From: Sulfurimonas sp.
Lineage (GTDB): Bacteria; Campylobacterota; Campylobacteria; Campylobacterales; Sulfurimonadaceae
Reading direction: 5' to 3'
DNA length: 35,293 nt
NCBI RefSeq assembly: GCF_023229025.1
Contig: NZ_JALOAA010000021.1
Coordinates: 1-35,293 of the forward strand
Positions 15,218 to 23,212 of the stretch are shown in pieces. How positions within the stretch are numbered: the stretch's first letter is position 1; every line of letters begins with the position of its first letter. A model generated the notes under the pieces. That model saw nothing but the letters and a program-made list of their open reading frames with translations, was not told where the DNA came from and made no database searches. Made by a program: the position numbers and the translations under genes.

Positions 15218-15598
15218 ATGGATGGCATAACTAATGTAGCAAAACAGCAACAATCACAAATATCTCAACAAGAGAGTCAAGGAGTTGTAACAACTCAGAC
15301 GCATCAAGTAGAGCAGCCAAAACAAGTAAATGTTGTCAAAGAGATACAAGAAGAGAACAGTAGCAAAAAGATAGACTCAAAAGAGCAAGTGCAGGATTTG
15401 GTAGATCAACTAAACAAGGCACTTGCACCAATGACTACTAATGTAAAGTTTGGTGTTGACATGCAAGATATTTTTTATGTATCTGTTATAGAGGCAGAAA
15501 CAAGCAAGATGATAAGAAGATTTCCTGCCGAAGAAGCTATCGGTTTCTTACCTAAAATGAAAGAAGTCTCAGGCATTCTTTTTGATTCAAAAGGGTAA
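15218..15598 (+). CDS. flaG: flagellar protein FlaG
   Basis: 126 residues. The N-terminal 50 residues are Gln/Ser/Thr-rich and probably disordered. The C-terminal FlaG domain has DLVDQLNKALAPMTTNVKFG, VDMQDIFYVSVIEAETSKMI and RRFPAEEAIGFLPKM. FlaG proteins influence flagellar filament length and export in Campylobacter and relatives. The gene stands alone between a sigma-28-like promoter and a strong hairpin terminator whose left arm includes its last codons. AAAAGGAG precedes the ATG. Confidence 0.9.
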   Translation: MDGITNVAKQQQSQISQQESQGVVTTQTHQVEQPKQVNVVKEIQEENSSKKIDSKEQVQDLVDQLNKALAPMTTNVKFGVDMQDIFYVSVIEAETSKMIRRFPAEEAIGFLPKMKEVSGILFDSKG

Positions 15599-15615
15599 AG
15601 AAAAACCCTTTTGAA
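15586..15615 (+). terminator. hairpin terminator after flaG
   Basis: An 11-base perfect inverted repeat, TTCAAAAGGGT (15586-15596) and ACCCTTTTGAA (15605-15615), has an 8-base A-rich loop. The left arm overlaps the flaG stop codon. The downstream U-tract is weak (CCTGTTTTAT), so efficiency is uncertain. Confidence 0.65.
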
Positions 15616-15657
15616 CCTGTTTTATACACCTTACTACGCTCAATAATTTTTTGCTCC

Positions 15658-15700
15658 TATAATTTCACTAACCATTCTTTAATACTTCTTGTAGTAAAAT
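15658..15700 (+). promoter_or_regulatory. probable sigma-70 promoter region of argG
   Basis: A perfect TATAAT lies at 15658-15663, and a second -10-like TAAAAT (after GTAG) lies at 15695-15700. Neither has a good -35 box, which is usual in Campylobacterota. The region separates the flaG terminator from argG and is the last intergenic space wider than about 25 bases before 32652. Confidence 0.35.
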
Positions 15701-15734
15701 CGCGCTAATTATTTTGCTTAAGAAGGGTTTCTAC

Positions 15735-16949
15735 ATGAAAAAAGAGGTTAAAAAAGTAGTTTTAGCATACTCAGGCGGACTTGATACTAGTGTTATTTTA
15801 AAATGGCTACAAGATGAGTATAAATGTGAAGTTGTTACTTTTACTGCCGATATCGGTCAAGGCGAAGAGGTTGAACCTGCTCGCGCTAAAGCACTTTCAC
15901 TCGGCATCAAACCTGAAAATATATTTATTGAAGATTTAAGAGAAGAGTTTGTAAAAGATTATGTTTTCCCTATGTTTAGAGCAAATGCAATCTATGAGGG
16001 GGAGTATCTTTTAGGAACTTCTATAGCAAGACCGCTTATAGCAAAAAGGCAGGTTGAGATTGCTCATATTACCGGAGCTGACGCTGTTAGTCATGGCGCA
16101 ACAGGAAAAGGAAACGACCAAGTAAGATTTGAGATGGGTTACTTAGGCAAAGACTCCACCTTAACGATTATTGCTCCATGGAGAGAGTGGGATTTAAACT
16201 CAAGAGAGAAGCTTTTGGCTTATGCTGCAGAACATGGTATACAAATCGAGAAAAAAGGTAAAAAATCTCCATACTCTATGGATGCAAATCTACTTCATAT
16301 CTCTTATGAAGGCGGTATACTAGAAGACCCTAATGCTGAGCCTGAAGATAGTATGTGGCTATGGACGACAAAACCCGAAGATGCTCCAAATACCCCCGAA
16401 TATATAACTATTGGATACGAAAACGGCGATCCTATCTCACTAAATGGCGAGGAGTTAAGCCCTGCAACAATGCTTGAGGCGCTCAATAAATTAGCAAACA
16501 AACATGGAGTCGGTCGCGTAGATATAGTTGAAAATAGATTTGTCGGAATGAAGAGCCGTGGATGCTATGAAACACCGGGTGGAACAATTATGCTAAAAGC
16601 CCACCGTGCTATCGAATCTATCACGCTTGACCGTGAAGAGGCGCACTTAAAAGATGAGTTAATGCCTAAATATGCGAAGCTAATCTATAACGGTTTTTGG
16701 TTTGCTCCAGAGCGTGAAATGCTTCAAGCGGCAATTGACAAAACACAAGAGAATGTAAACGGAACAGTAAAGCTAAAGCTCTATAAAGGAAATGTAGTAG
16801 TTGTAGGGCGCTCATCTGAGTGTTCACTCTTTAACCCTGAGTACTCTACATTTGAAGAGGATGCCGTCTATGATCAAAAAGACGCTGCCGGATTTATTAA
16901 ACTAAATGCACTTCGCTTCATTATTGAAGGCAAAGCTAGAAAAAAATAA
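15735..16949 (+). CDS. argG: argininosuccinate synthase
   Basis: 404 residues from the ATG at 15735, 7 bases after AGAAGGG; an in-frame TTG at 15714 is rejected for lack of a ribosome-binding site. It catalyses ATP-dependent joining of citrulline and aspartate in arginine biosynthesis. The N-terminal PP-loop AYSGGLDTSVILKWL is intact, followed by family blocks GTSIARPLIAKRQVEIA, SHGATGKGNDQVRFE, GRVDIVENRFVGMKSRGCYE and ETPGGTIM. The length matches the family (about 400). No other arginine gene is adjacent; it leads a long co-directional series of genes. Confidence 0.97.
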   Translation: MKKEVKKVVLAYSGGLDTSVILKWLQDEYKCEVVTFTADIGQGEEVEPARAKALSLGIKPENIFIEDLREEFVKDYVFPMFRANAIYEGEYLLGTSIARPLIAKRQVEIAHITGADAVSHGATGKGNDQVRFEMGYLGKDSTLTIIAPWREWDLNSREKLLAYAAEHGIQIEKKGKKSPYSMDANLLHISYEGGILEDPNAEPEDSMWLWTTKPEDAPNTPEYITIGYENGDPISLNGEELSPATMLEALNKLANKHGVGRVDIVENRFVGMKSRGCYETPGGTIMLKAHRAIESITLDREEAHLKDELMPKYAKLIYNGFWFAPEREMLQAAIDKTQENVNGTVKLKLYKGNVVVVGRSSECSLFNPEYSTFEEDAVYDQKDAAGFIKLNALRFIIEGKARKK

Positions 16950-16973
16950 CTATTTATCTTACGAGGAAAAAAC

Positions 16974-17711
16974 ATGAGCATAATTAAAATAGATATGAAC
17001 TCTCAAGAATTTCAGGATGAAATGCAAAAAACTATAAAATTTACAGATAAAGTAAACAAGCAGTTTGGTTGGGTTTACAATCCGCAAGAAGAAGTCAATG
17101 AGGGTGTACAGATGGGTCTTGCAAGAAACAAGCTTATGTACAAAAAGCGTTTTTGCCCATGTTTTATGGTTGAAGTTGTTGATGGTAAACCAAGAAGTGT
17201 AGAAGATAGAATCTGTCCATGTAAGCCGGCAATTGAGAAAGAGATTCCTGAAGATGGCGTATGTCATTGTGGGATATACTGTACACCTGAGTATGCAGAA
17301 AATAAAAAAGCGGAAATGGGAATACAAGAGGTAGTTCATAGCCACTCACGTGGCTTAACCCAAGAAGAAGCAAAAGTTTTACTAAACGAAAGAGAACTTG
17401 ATGCAGATGAGCTTGTCTCTCTTCTTGAAGCAAGAGAACTAGGCATGATAGATTTTAAACTCGTAGATGTTCGTGAGCATATGGAGTGGCAGATGGGTCA
17501 TATAGAGGGTGCTGATAAACTTGTTCCTACTAGCAGTTTTTTTGCGGCTTTAGAGGATGCTAAACTAAACAAAGATGAAAATATTATTCTCTACTGCCAT
17601 GTAGGAAGCAGAAGCGCTCATTGTGCTAGAATTTTAAATGACATGGGGTATTCAAAAATTGGAAATCTTACTCATGGCATCATCTCATACAGCGGCGAAA
17701 TCAAGAGGTAA
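16974..17711 (+). CDS. ferredoxin-thioredoxin reductase catalytic domain fused to a rhodanese domain
   Basis: 245 residues. The N-terminal half carries CPC (61-63), CPC (81-83) and CHC (97-99), the signature of the ferredoxin:thioredoxin reductase catalytic subunit (cyanobacterial spacing CPC-X16-CPC-X8-CHC; here X17 and X13). In that family four of the six cysteines bind a [4Fe-4S] cluster and two form the redox disulfide; all six are present. The C-terminal half is a rhodanese: VDVREHMEWQMGHIEGA, then the active loop CHVGSRS with Cys at 208. The fusion suggests ferredoxin-dependent handling of a persulfide or disulfide. It starts 24 bases after argG and ends 9 bases before rplI. Confidence 0.82.
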   Translation: MSIIKIDMNSQEFQDEMQKTIKFTDKVNKQFGWVYNPQEEVNEGVQMGLARNKLMYKKRFCPCFMVEVVDGKPRSVEDRICPCKPAIEKEIPEDGVCHCGIYCTPEYAENKKAEMGIQEVVHSHSRGLTQEEAKVLLNERELDADELVSLLEARELGMIDFKLVDVREHMEWQMGHIEGADKLVPTSSFFAALEDAKLNKDENIILYCHVGSRSAHCARILNDMGYSKIGNLTHGIISYSGEIKR

Positions 17712-17720
17712 GGAGAAAAA

Positions 17721-18167
17721 ATGAAAGTGCTATTAATAAAAGATGTCAAAGCTTTGGGCAAAGCAGGCGAAGTTAAAGAGGTCAAAGATGGTTACGGTCA
17801 AAACTTTTTAATAAAAAAAGGGTTTGCAAAACATGCAACAGCAGAGATTCTAGAAGAGCACAAAGAGAGTCAAAGATTAGCAGCAGAAAATTTAAAAAAA
17901 GAGATTGCAAGCTTAAAAGAACTAGCTGTAAAACTTGATAAACTAGAAATTGTCATCACTAAAAAAATTGGACAAAACGGTCACCTCTTTGGCTCAATAA
18001 CAAAAGATGAAGTTGCCACAGCACTACTAGAACAGCACGATGTCCAGATAGATAAAAAAGATATTACAGATAAAACTACTATTAAAACAGTCGGTAAGCA
18101 TGAGTTAGATCTTAAGCTAGGTCATGCAGTTCATGCAACACTACATATTGATGTTGTAGGCGAATAA
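17721..18167 (+). CDS. rplI: 50S ribosomal protein L9
   Basis: 148 residues, the normal length. The N-terminal rRNA-binding domain begins MKVLLIKDVKALGKAGE and contains DGYGQNFLIKKGFA. A long connecting helix (about 45-75) leads to the C-terminal domain with GHLFGSITKDEVA. AAGGAGAAAA lies just upstream. It overlaps hslV by one base (TAATG), so the two are translationally coupled. Confidence 0.97.
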   Translation: MKVLLIKDVKALGKAGEVKEVKDGYGQNFLIKKGFAKHATAEILEEHKESQRLAAENLKKEIASLKELAVKLDKLEIVITKKIGQNGHLFGSITKDEVATALLEQHDVQIDKKDITDKTTIKTVGKHELDLKLGHAVHATLHIDVVGE

Positions 18168-18712
18168 TGTTTGACGCAACTACGATACTCGCCTATAGAG
18201 GTAAAAGCAAAGCTGTAATCGGCGGTGACGGTCAAGTTACCTTTGGAAATAGCGTCTTAAAAGCTAATGCAACAAAAATCCGCACCCTGCATAACGGAAA
18301 AATCTTAGCCGGTTTCGCAGGAAGTACGGCTGATGCTTTTAACCTCTTTGATATGTTTGAAGATTTTCTAGAGGCAAAAAAAGGCGATATTTTAAAATCG
18401 GTCATAGAGTTCTCTAAAGCATGGAGAAAAGATAAAGTTCTAAGACGACTTGAAGCTATGATGATAGTTTTAAATAATGAGCATATTTTTATACTCACAG
18501 GAAACGGCGATGTCGTAGAGCCCGAAGATGGCGAAATCGCCTCTATCGGGAGTGGTGGAAACTTTGCTATATCTGCAGCACGTGCGCTAAAAAAGCATAC
18601 AGAAATGGATGAAGAGGAGCTGGTACATCAAAGCCTCTCTATTGCAGCAGATTTGTGTATATACACTAACCACAATATAAAAACTCTTATACTAGAGGGA
18701 GAGGCAAAGTGA
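18167..18712 (+). CDS. hslV: ATP-dependent protease proteolytic subunit HslV
   Basis: 181 residues. The N-terminus is MFDATTILAYRG; by alignment with HslV the catalytic threonine is Thr5, so a four-residue leader (MFDA) must be removed, rather than Met alone as in E. coli. Helicobacter HslV has a similar short leader, from memory. Other family blocks are VIGGDGQVTFGN, AGSTADAFNLFDMFE and GSGGNFAISAARAL. It assembles as a double hexamer capped by HslU, encoded next with a 4-base overlap. Confidence 0.96.
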   Translation: MFDATTILAYRGKSKAVIGGDGQVTFGNSVLKANATKIRTLHNGKILAGFAGSTADAFNLFDMFEDFLEAKKGDILKSVIEFSKAWRKDKVLRRLEAMMIVLNNEHIFILTGNGDVVEPEDGEIASIGSGGNFAISAARALKKHTEMDEEELVHQSLSIAADLCIYTNHNIKTLILEGEAK

Positions 18713-20037
18713 ATTTAACACCAAAAGAGATTGTTGAGTATCTAGACAAATATGTCATCTCGCAGCATAATGCAAAAAAAACAATCGCACTAGCCCTTAG
18801 AACTAGATATAGAAGAATGCAACTTAGCCCCGAACTTCAAAAAGATATCATGCCAAAAAACATTCTCATGATAGGCTCTACGGGTGTGGGCAAAACAGAG
18901 ATTTCAAGACGTTTAGCAAGTATGATGAGAGTTCCATTTATCAAAGTAGAAGCTAGTAAATACACAGAAGTGGGTTTTGTAGGACGCGATGTAGAGTCAA
19001 TGGTTCGAGATTTGGTTATTGCGTCAATCTCTATTGTAAAAGCTGAGAAAGAGGAAGAAAACAGAGAGAAGATAGAGAACTATGTTATAAATAAAATAGT
19101 AGAGAAACTTCTTCCACCTCTTCCTTCGGGTGCGAGCGAGAGTAAAAAAGATGATTACCAAAGACTTTTAGAGGCCATGGAAAAAAGAGTTCTCTCAGGC
19201 GAGATGGATGATAAAATTATAGAGCTTGAGATTGAGAAGATACATGTGGAGTTTAATGACACAAACCTACCGCCTGAGATGGCAAAGGTTCAAGAGTCGT
19301 TCTCAAAAGTTTTCTCTCAAATGAACAAGGATGACAATAAAAAAGAGGTAAGCGTAAGAGATGCAAAAACTATCTTAAAAAGTGAGGCAAGCGCAAAACT
19401 ACTAGACTCTACAAGCATAAATACAGAGGCACTTAAGCGTGCAGAAGATGGCGGGATTATCTTTCTTGACGAGATTGACAAGATAGCAGTTAGTGAGAAA
19501 TCACAAGGTAGAAATGACCCTAGCAAAGAGGGAGTTCAAAGAGATCTACTTCCAATAGTCGAAGGCAGCAGCGTTAGCACAAAGTATGGAATTATAAATA
19601 CCGACCATATTCTATTTATTGCAGCGGGTGCATTTCACCTCTGCAAGCCAAGCGATCTAATCCCTGAACTTCAAGGAAGATTCCCTCTTAGAGTCGAACT
19701 TGAATCCCTGACTGAAGAGACACTCTACCAAATACTTACTCAAACTAAAAATTCGCTACTAAGACAGTATGAAGCACTGCTAAGCACTGAAGGCTTGAAG
19801 CTTATTTTTGAAGATGAAGCCATAAAAGCAATAGCAAAACTGGCTCATCGCGCAAATGAGATAACCGAAGATATTGGCGCAAGAAGACTTCATACGGTTA
19901 TTGAAAGGGTCTTGGAAGATATAAGTTTTAATGCAGACGAGTATAAAGACAAGGAGTTTATTGTCACCCAAGAGTTAGTGCATGAAAAATTAGATCTAGT
20001 TGTTGAAAATGATGATCTCTCCAGATATATCTTATAG
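18709..20037 (+). CDS. hslU: ATP-dependent protease ATPase subunit HslU
   Basis: 442 residues with a GTG start (18709) overlapping the hslV stop by 4 bases. AAA+ motifs: Walker A GSTGVGKTEISRRLA, pore loop VGFVGRDVE, Walker B GIIFLDEIDKIA, arginine-finger and sensor region LQGRFPLRVEL and GARRLHTVIER. The intermediate domain (about 110-230) is charged, as usual. It ends in ...DLSRYIL, the conserved C-terminal tail that inserts into HslV and activates it. It unfolds substrates for the HslV chamber. Confidence 0.97.
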   Translation: MNLTPKEIVEYLDKYVISQHNAKKTIALALRTRYRRMQLSPELQKDIMPKNILMIGSTGVGKTEISRRLASMMRVPFIKVEASKYTEVGFVGRDVESMVRDLVIASISIVKAEKEEENREKIENYVINKIVEKLLPPLPSGASESKKDDYQRLLEAMEKRVLSGEMDDKIIELEIEKIHVEFNDTNLPPEMAKVQESFSKVFSQMNKDDNKKEVSVRDAKTILKSEASAKLLDSTSINTEALKRAEDGGIIFLDEIDKIAVSEKSQGRNDPSKEGVQRDLLPIVEGSSVSTKYGIINTDHILFIAAGAFHLCKPSDLIPELQGRFPLRVELESLTEETLYQILTQTKNSLLRQYEALLSTEGLKLIFEDEAIKAIAKLAHRANEITEDIGARRLHTVIERVLEDISFNADEYKDKEFIVTQELVHEKLDLVVENDDLSRYIL

Positions 20038-20045
20038 GAAAAATT

Positions 20046-20924
20046 ATGACTAAAGCAGGATTCGTCTCACTAATCGGTCGTCCAAACGCAGGAAAAAGCA
20101 CGCTTATGAACTCACTTTTGGGAGAAAATATAGCAATGGTGAGCCAGAAAGCAAATGCAACAAGAAAAAGATCAAATGCAATTATTATGCATGAAAACAC
20201 CCAAATCATTTTTGTTGACACCCCCGGACTACATGAGAGAGAGAAGGTTTTAAATCAGTTTATGCTCGATGAAGCACTCAAGGCTATGGGTGACTGTGAC
20301 CTTATCGTCTATCTGGCTCCTGTTACCGACAATGTTGAAAATTATGAAAAATTTTTAAAACTAAACAACTCTAAAATAAAACATATCATAGTTCTAAGCA
20401 AGATAGATCAAGTATCTCAAGAGAAGTTATTTAAAAAAATAGCACAATACAACCAGTTTTCAGATGATTTTGAAGCACTTATCCCAATGGCTGTACCAAA
20501 AAAAGTTGGTCATAAGGATCTTTTAGAGACTATCTCAAAGCTTTTACCGGAGTCGCCGTTTCTTTTTGATCCAGAAGATTTGACAAGCGAACTTGTACGT
20601 GACATATATGCAGGATTTATCAGAGAAGGCGTATTTGAAAATGTAAGTGATGAAATTCCATATGAATCCGATGTATTGATTGAGAAAATTTATGAAGAGA
20701 AAAATATAGACAAAATTATTGCTACTATAATTGTAGAGAAAGAGTCCCAAAAAGGAATCATCATAGGCAAAGGCGGTGAGTCTATAAAAAGAATCGGTAA
20801 ATATTCAAGAGAGAAGATTGAAGCCCTTAGCGGCAAAAAAGCCTTTTTAGATTTGCAAGTAGTTGTAAAGAAAGGGTGGAGTAAAGATAAATCATATTTG
20901 AAAGAGGTAGGTTATAGTTCATGA
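20046..20924 (+). CDS. era: GTPase Era
   Basis: 292 residues. The GTPase domain has G1 GRPNAGKST, G3 DTPGL, and G4 as SKID (NKxD in many Eras). The C-terminal KH domain has GIIIGKGGESIKRIGKYSR. Era binds 16S rRNA near its 3' end during small-subunit maturation. Eight bases separate it from hslU, and a 4-base overlap (ATGA) couples it to the cell-wall gene that follows. Confidence 0.96.
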   Translation: MTKAGFVSLIGRPNAGKSTLMNSLLGENIAMVSQKANATRKRSNAIIMHENTQIIFVDTPGLHEREKVLNQFMLDEALKAMGDCDLIVYLAPVTDNVENYEKFLKLNNSKIKHIIVLSKIDQVSQEKLFKKIAQYNQFSDDFEALIPMAVPKKVGHKDLLETISKLLPESPFLFDPEDLTSELVRDIYAGFIREGVFENVSDEIPYESDVLIEKIYEEKNIDKIIATIIVEKESQKGIIIGKGGESIKRIGKYSREKIEALSGKKAFLDLQVVVKKGWSKDKSYLKEVGYSS

Positions 20925-21886
20925 AGTTACTACTGGTCATACTTATTAGCTTAAATATTTACGCAAGTGATATTTTAACTAGTTACAGGATAAACGGCAT
21001 TACTCAGATTGAAAAAGAGATGGATAAAGAGTTAACAAAAGAGGAGTACTGGAGTAAAATAGTAGAAGAGGCGGATACAACTTTTGGTTATATAGAATCT
21101 TATGATAATGTTCTTGCATGCGATAAATCAGAGTCTACTCTGCATCTCTACTCACTCGATGAGAACAGAAGCTTTAATTTTAGAAAAGCGTATGATGCCT
21201 TTACAGGAAAACTAAAAGGGGACAAGGTTAGAGAGGGGGATCTCAAAACCCCTATTGGGATATATAAAATAACTCAAAAACTCTCCAAAGAGACAAAACT
21301 TGATCCATTTTACGGTCCGCTTGCATTTGTAACCTCGTATCCGAATATCTATGACTCATATAGAGGAAAAAACGGCTCCGGTATATGGCTACATGGTCTT
21401 CCACCCGAAGATAGAGATGAGTTTACAAGAGGTTGTATTGCTATTAACAACTCAGGCATAGAGTGTTTAGATAGAAATATAGATATAGATAAAACTATCT
21501 TAATTATTGATGATACAAAAATAAAACAAAACATCTCAAAAGAGACGCTTACATCTATATTGTCGCAACTATACTTATGGAGATACACTTGGATCTATGA
21601 TGACATAGACGGTTACCTCAGTTTTTATGCACCTTCATTTGTAAGAAGTGACGGGATGAGCTTAGATAGGTTCAAAAAATATAAAACTAGAGTTTTTAAG
21701 AAGATTGAGAAAAAAACTATTTTGTTTAACAATATAAATATTTTTCCATATCCAAACACTACAAATATATACCAAATAAATTTTAAAGAGTTCTATAAAT
21801 CCGACACATTCAAATTTACCGGAGATAAAACATTAATCGTAGAGCTCGATGAAAATAATAAAATCCGTATATTGACTGAAAAATAG
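20921..21886 (+). CDS. csd6: L,D-carboxypeptidase, Csd6/Pgp2 type (YkuD domain)
   Basis: 321 residues with an N-terminal signal peptide. A YkuD catalytic domain carries the active-site pattern WLHGLPPEDRDEFTRGCIAI, with His158 and Cys172. After about residue 195 comes an NTF2-like C-terminal domain (YLWRYTWIYDDIDGYLSFYA). YkuD plus NTF2-like is the architecture of Helicobacter pylori Csd6 and Campylobacter jejuni Pgp2. Those enzymes act as L,D-carboxypeptidases that trim tetrapeptide stems to tripeptides and shape the cell. Presence next to the Csd4-like gene strengthens the call over a generic L,D-transpeptidase. Confidence 0.85.
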   Translation: MKLLLVILISLNIYASDILTSYRINGITQIEKEMDKELTKEEYWSKIVEEADTTFGYIESYDNVLACDKSESTLHLYSLDENRSFNFRKAYDAFTGKLKGDKVREGDLKTPIGIYKITQKLSKETKLDPFYGPLAFVTSYPNIYDSYRGKNGSGIWLHGLPPEDRDEFTRGCIAINNSGIECLDRNIDIDKTILIIDDTKIKQNISKETLTSILSQLYLWRYTWIYDDIDGYLSFYAPSFVRSDGMSLDRFKKYKTRVFKKIEKKTILFNNINIFPYPNTTNIYQINFKEFYKSDTFKFTGDKTLIVELDENNKIRILTEK

Positions 21887-21895
21887 AAGAAACAG

Positions 21896-23212
21896 ATGAA
21901 ATATGTTTTAATAAAACTTTTCTTTATCTTCTGCCTCTGCTCTACTTTCTTAAATGCCAATGTTCAACTTATAAAAAAAGAGAATCCCGATTCAGAGACA
22001 ACTCTTCTTGTTATAGGAGGTATTCACGGAAATGAGCCGGGTGCTTATTTCTCTGCATCTATTTTAGCAACTCATTACAAAATAAATTCAAACAACTTAT
22101 GGATAGTACCTAATCTTAATCCGGATAGCATTCAAAAAAACTCCAGAGGCATCCATGGAGATATGAATAGAAAATTCGCCAAGATAAAAGATAACGATAA
22201 AGACAAGGAGATTGTTGAGGAGATTAAAGAGATTATTACACAAAAAAAGGTATCTCTAGTCTTAAACTTACATGACGGTAATGGATTTTACAGAAAAACA
22301 GACAAAGGAAACATATTTAATCCAAACGCATGGGGGCAAACTTGTGTTATTGATCAGTGTGCTTTAAGCCAGACACAACCTTTTGGCAACTTAAATACAA
22401 TAGCTCTTGATATAAAAAATAGAATAAACAAAAGATTAATAGAAGACCATCATACATTTGATGTAAAAAATACTAACACAAAGTTTGATGACGAAGCAAT
22501 GCAACTCTCTTTAACATACTATGCAGTTACTCACAATAAACCTGCTTTTGCGATAGAGAGTAGCAAAAATCTACCTTCCTTAGCTCAAAAAGTCTTTTAC
22601 CATCTTCTTGCAATAGAAGAGTTTATGAATATAATGGATATAAACTATACGCGAGAGTTTGAGTTAGATGAGAAAAGCATTGCCAAACTCCTTGAAATGC
22701 ACGGTGATTTAGAGATAAATGGTAACATTTCTATTAATTTAACTAATATAAAAAAATCTTTAAGCTTTATTCCGATAAAATCGAAAGGTAATGTATTTAA
22801 GTTTTCAAACCCGCTTGGAAGTGTTGCTAGAGAGGGTAATAGTTTTGTTGTCTATATAGGCAACAAAAAGATTGTAACTCTAAATCCACAATATTTTGAA
22901 TTGGGTAAGTCTTGTGCCGATAAATTTGATGTAATTGCTGATGGAGTTAAAGTAACATTAGACAAAACTTCAGATATTATCGTAAATGACGATTTTAATA
23001 TTATTAAACAAAGTGGTTATCGTGTAAATGTGATTGGATTCACATCAAAAGGTTTGATTGACGAAAGCGGAGTTACTGTTAAACTTAAAGATTTCGACAA
23101 AAGATACTCTATAGATGTAGACAACAGGATTTACAGGGTTGAGTTTTATAAAAATAGTGAATTTTGCCATATGTCCAAAGTTCACTTTATACAGGATGAT
23201 GAAAATGAGTAA
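21896..23212 (+). CDS. csd4: M14-family D,L-carboxypeptidase, Csd4/Pgp1 type
   Basis: 438 residues with a signal peptide (LFFIFCLCSTFLNANVQ). Zinc-site motifs of an M14 peptidase: GGIHGNEPGAYF (His and Glu ligands), LNLHDGNGFY (third His), and FAIESSK with the catalytic Glu. Two further domains follow (about residues 240-438), as in H. pylori Csd4, which has about the same length. Csd4/Pgp1 cleave tripeptide stems to dipeptides, a step needed for helical shape. Pairing with the Csd6-like gene makes a two-step trimming cassette. The first ligand is His, whereas H. pylori Csd4 uses Gln. Confidence 0.85.
   Translation: MKYVLIKLFFIFCLCSTFLNANVQLIKKENPDSETTLLVIGGIHGNEPGAYFSASILATHYKINSNNLWIVPNLNPDSIQKNSRGIHGDMNRKFAKIKDNDKDKEIVEEIKEIITQKKVSLVLNLHDGNGFYRKTDKGNIFNPNAWGQTCVIDQCALSQTQPFGNLNTIALDIKNRINKRLIEDHHTFDVKNTNTKFDDEAMQLSLTYYAVTHNKPAFAIESSKNLPSLAQKVFYHLLAIEEFMNIMDINYTREFELDEKSIAKLLEMHGDLEINGNISINLTNIKKSLSFIPIKSKGNVFKFSNPLGSVAREGNSFVVYIGNKKIVTLNPQYFELGKSCADKFDVIADGVKVTLDKTSDIIVNDDFNIIKQSGYRVNVIGFTSKGLIDESGVTVKLKDFDKRYSIDVDNRIYRVEFYKNSEFCHMSKVHFIQDDENE

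Noticed and set aside
15714..15734. TTG start for argG
   Set aside because: There is no ribosome-binding site before it; AGAAGGG lies just before the ATG at 15735 and argG homologues start there.
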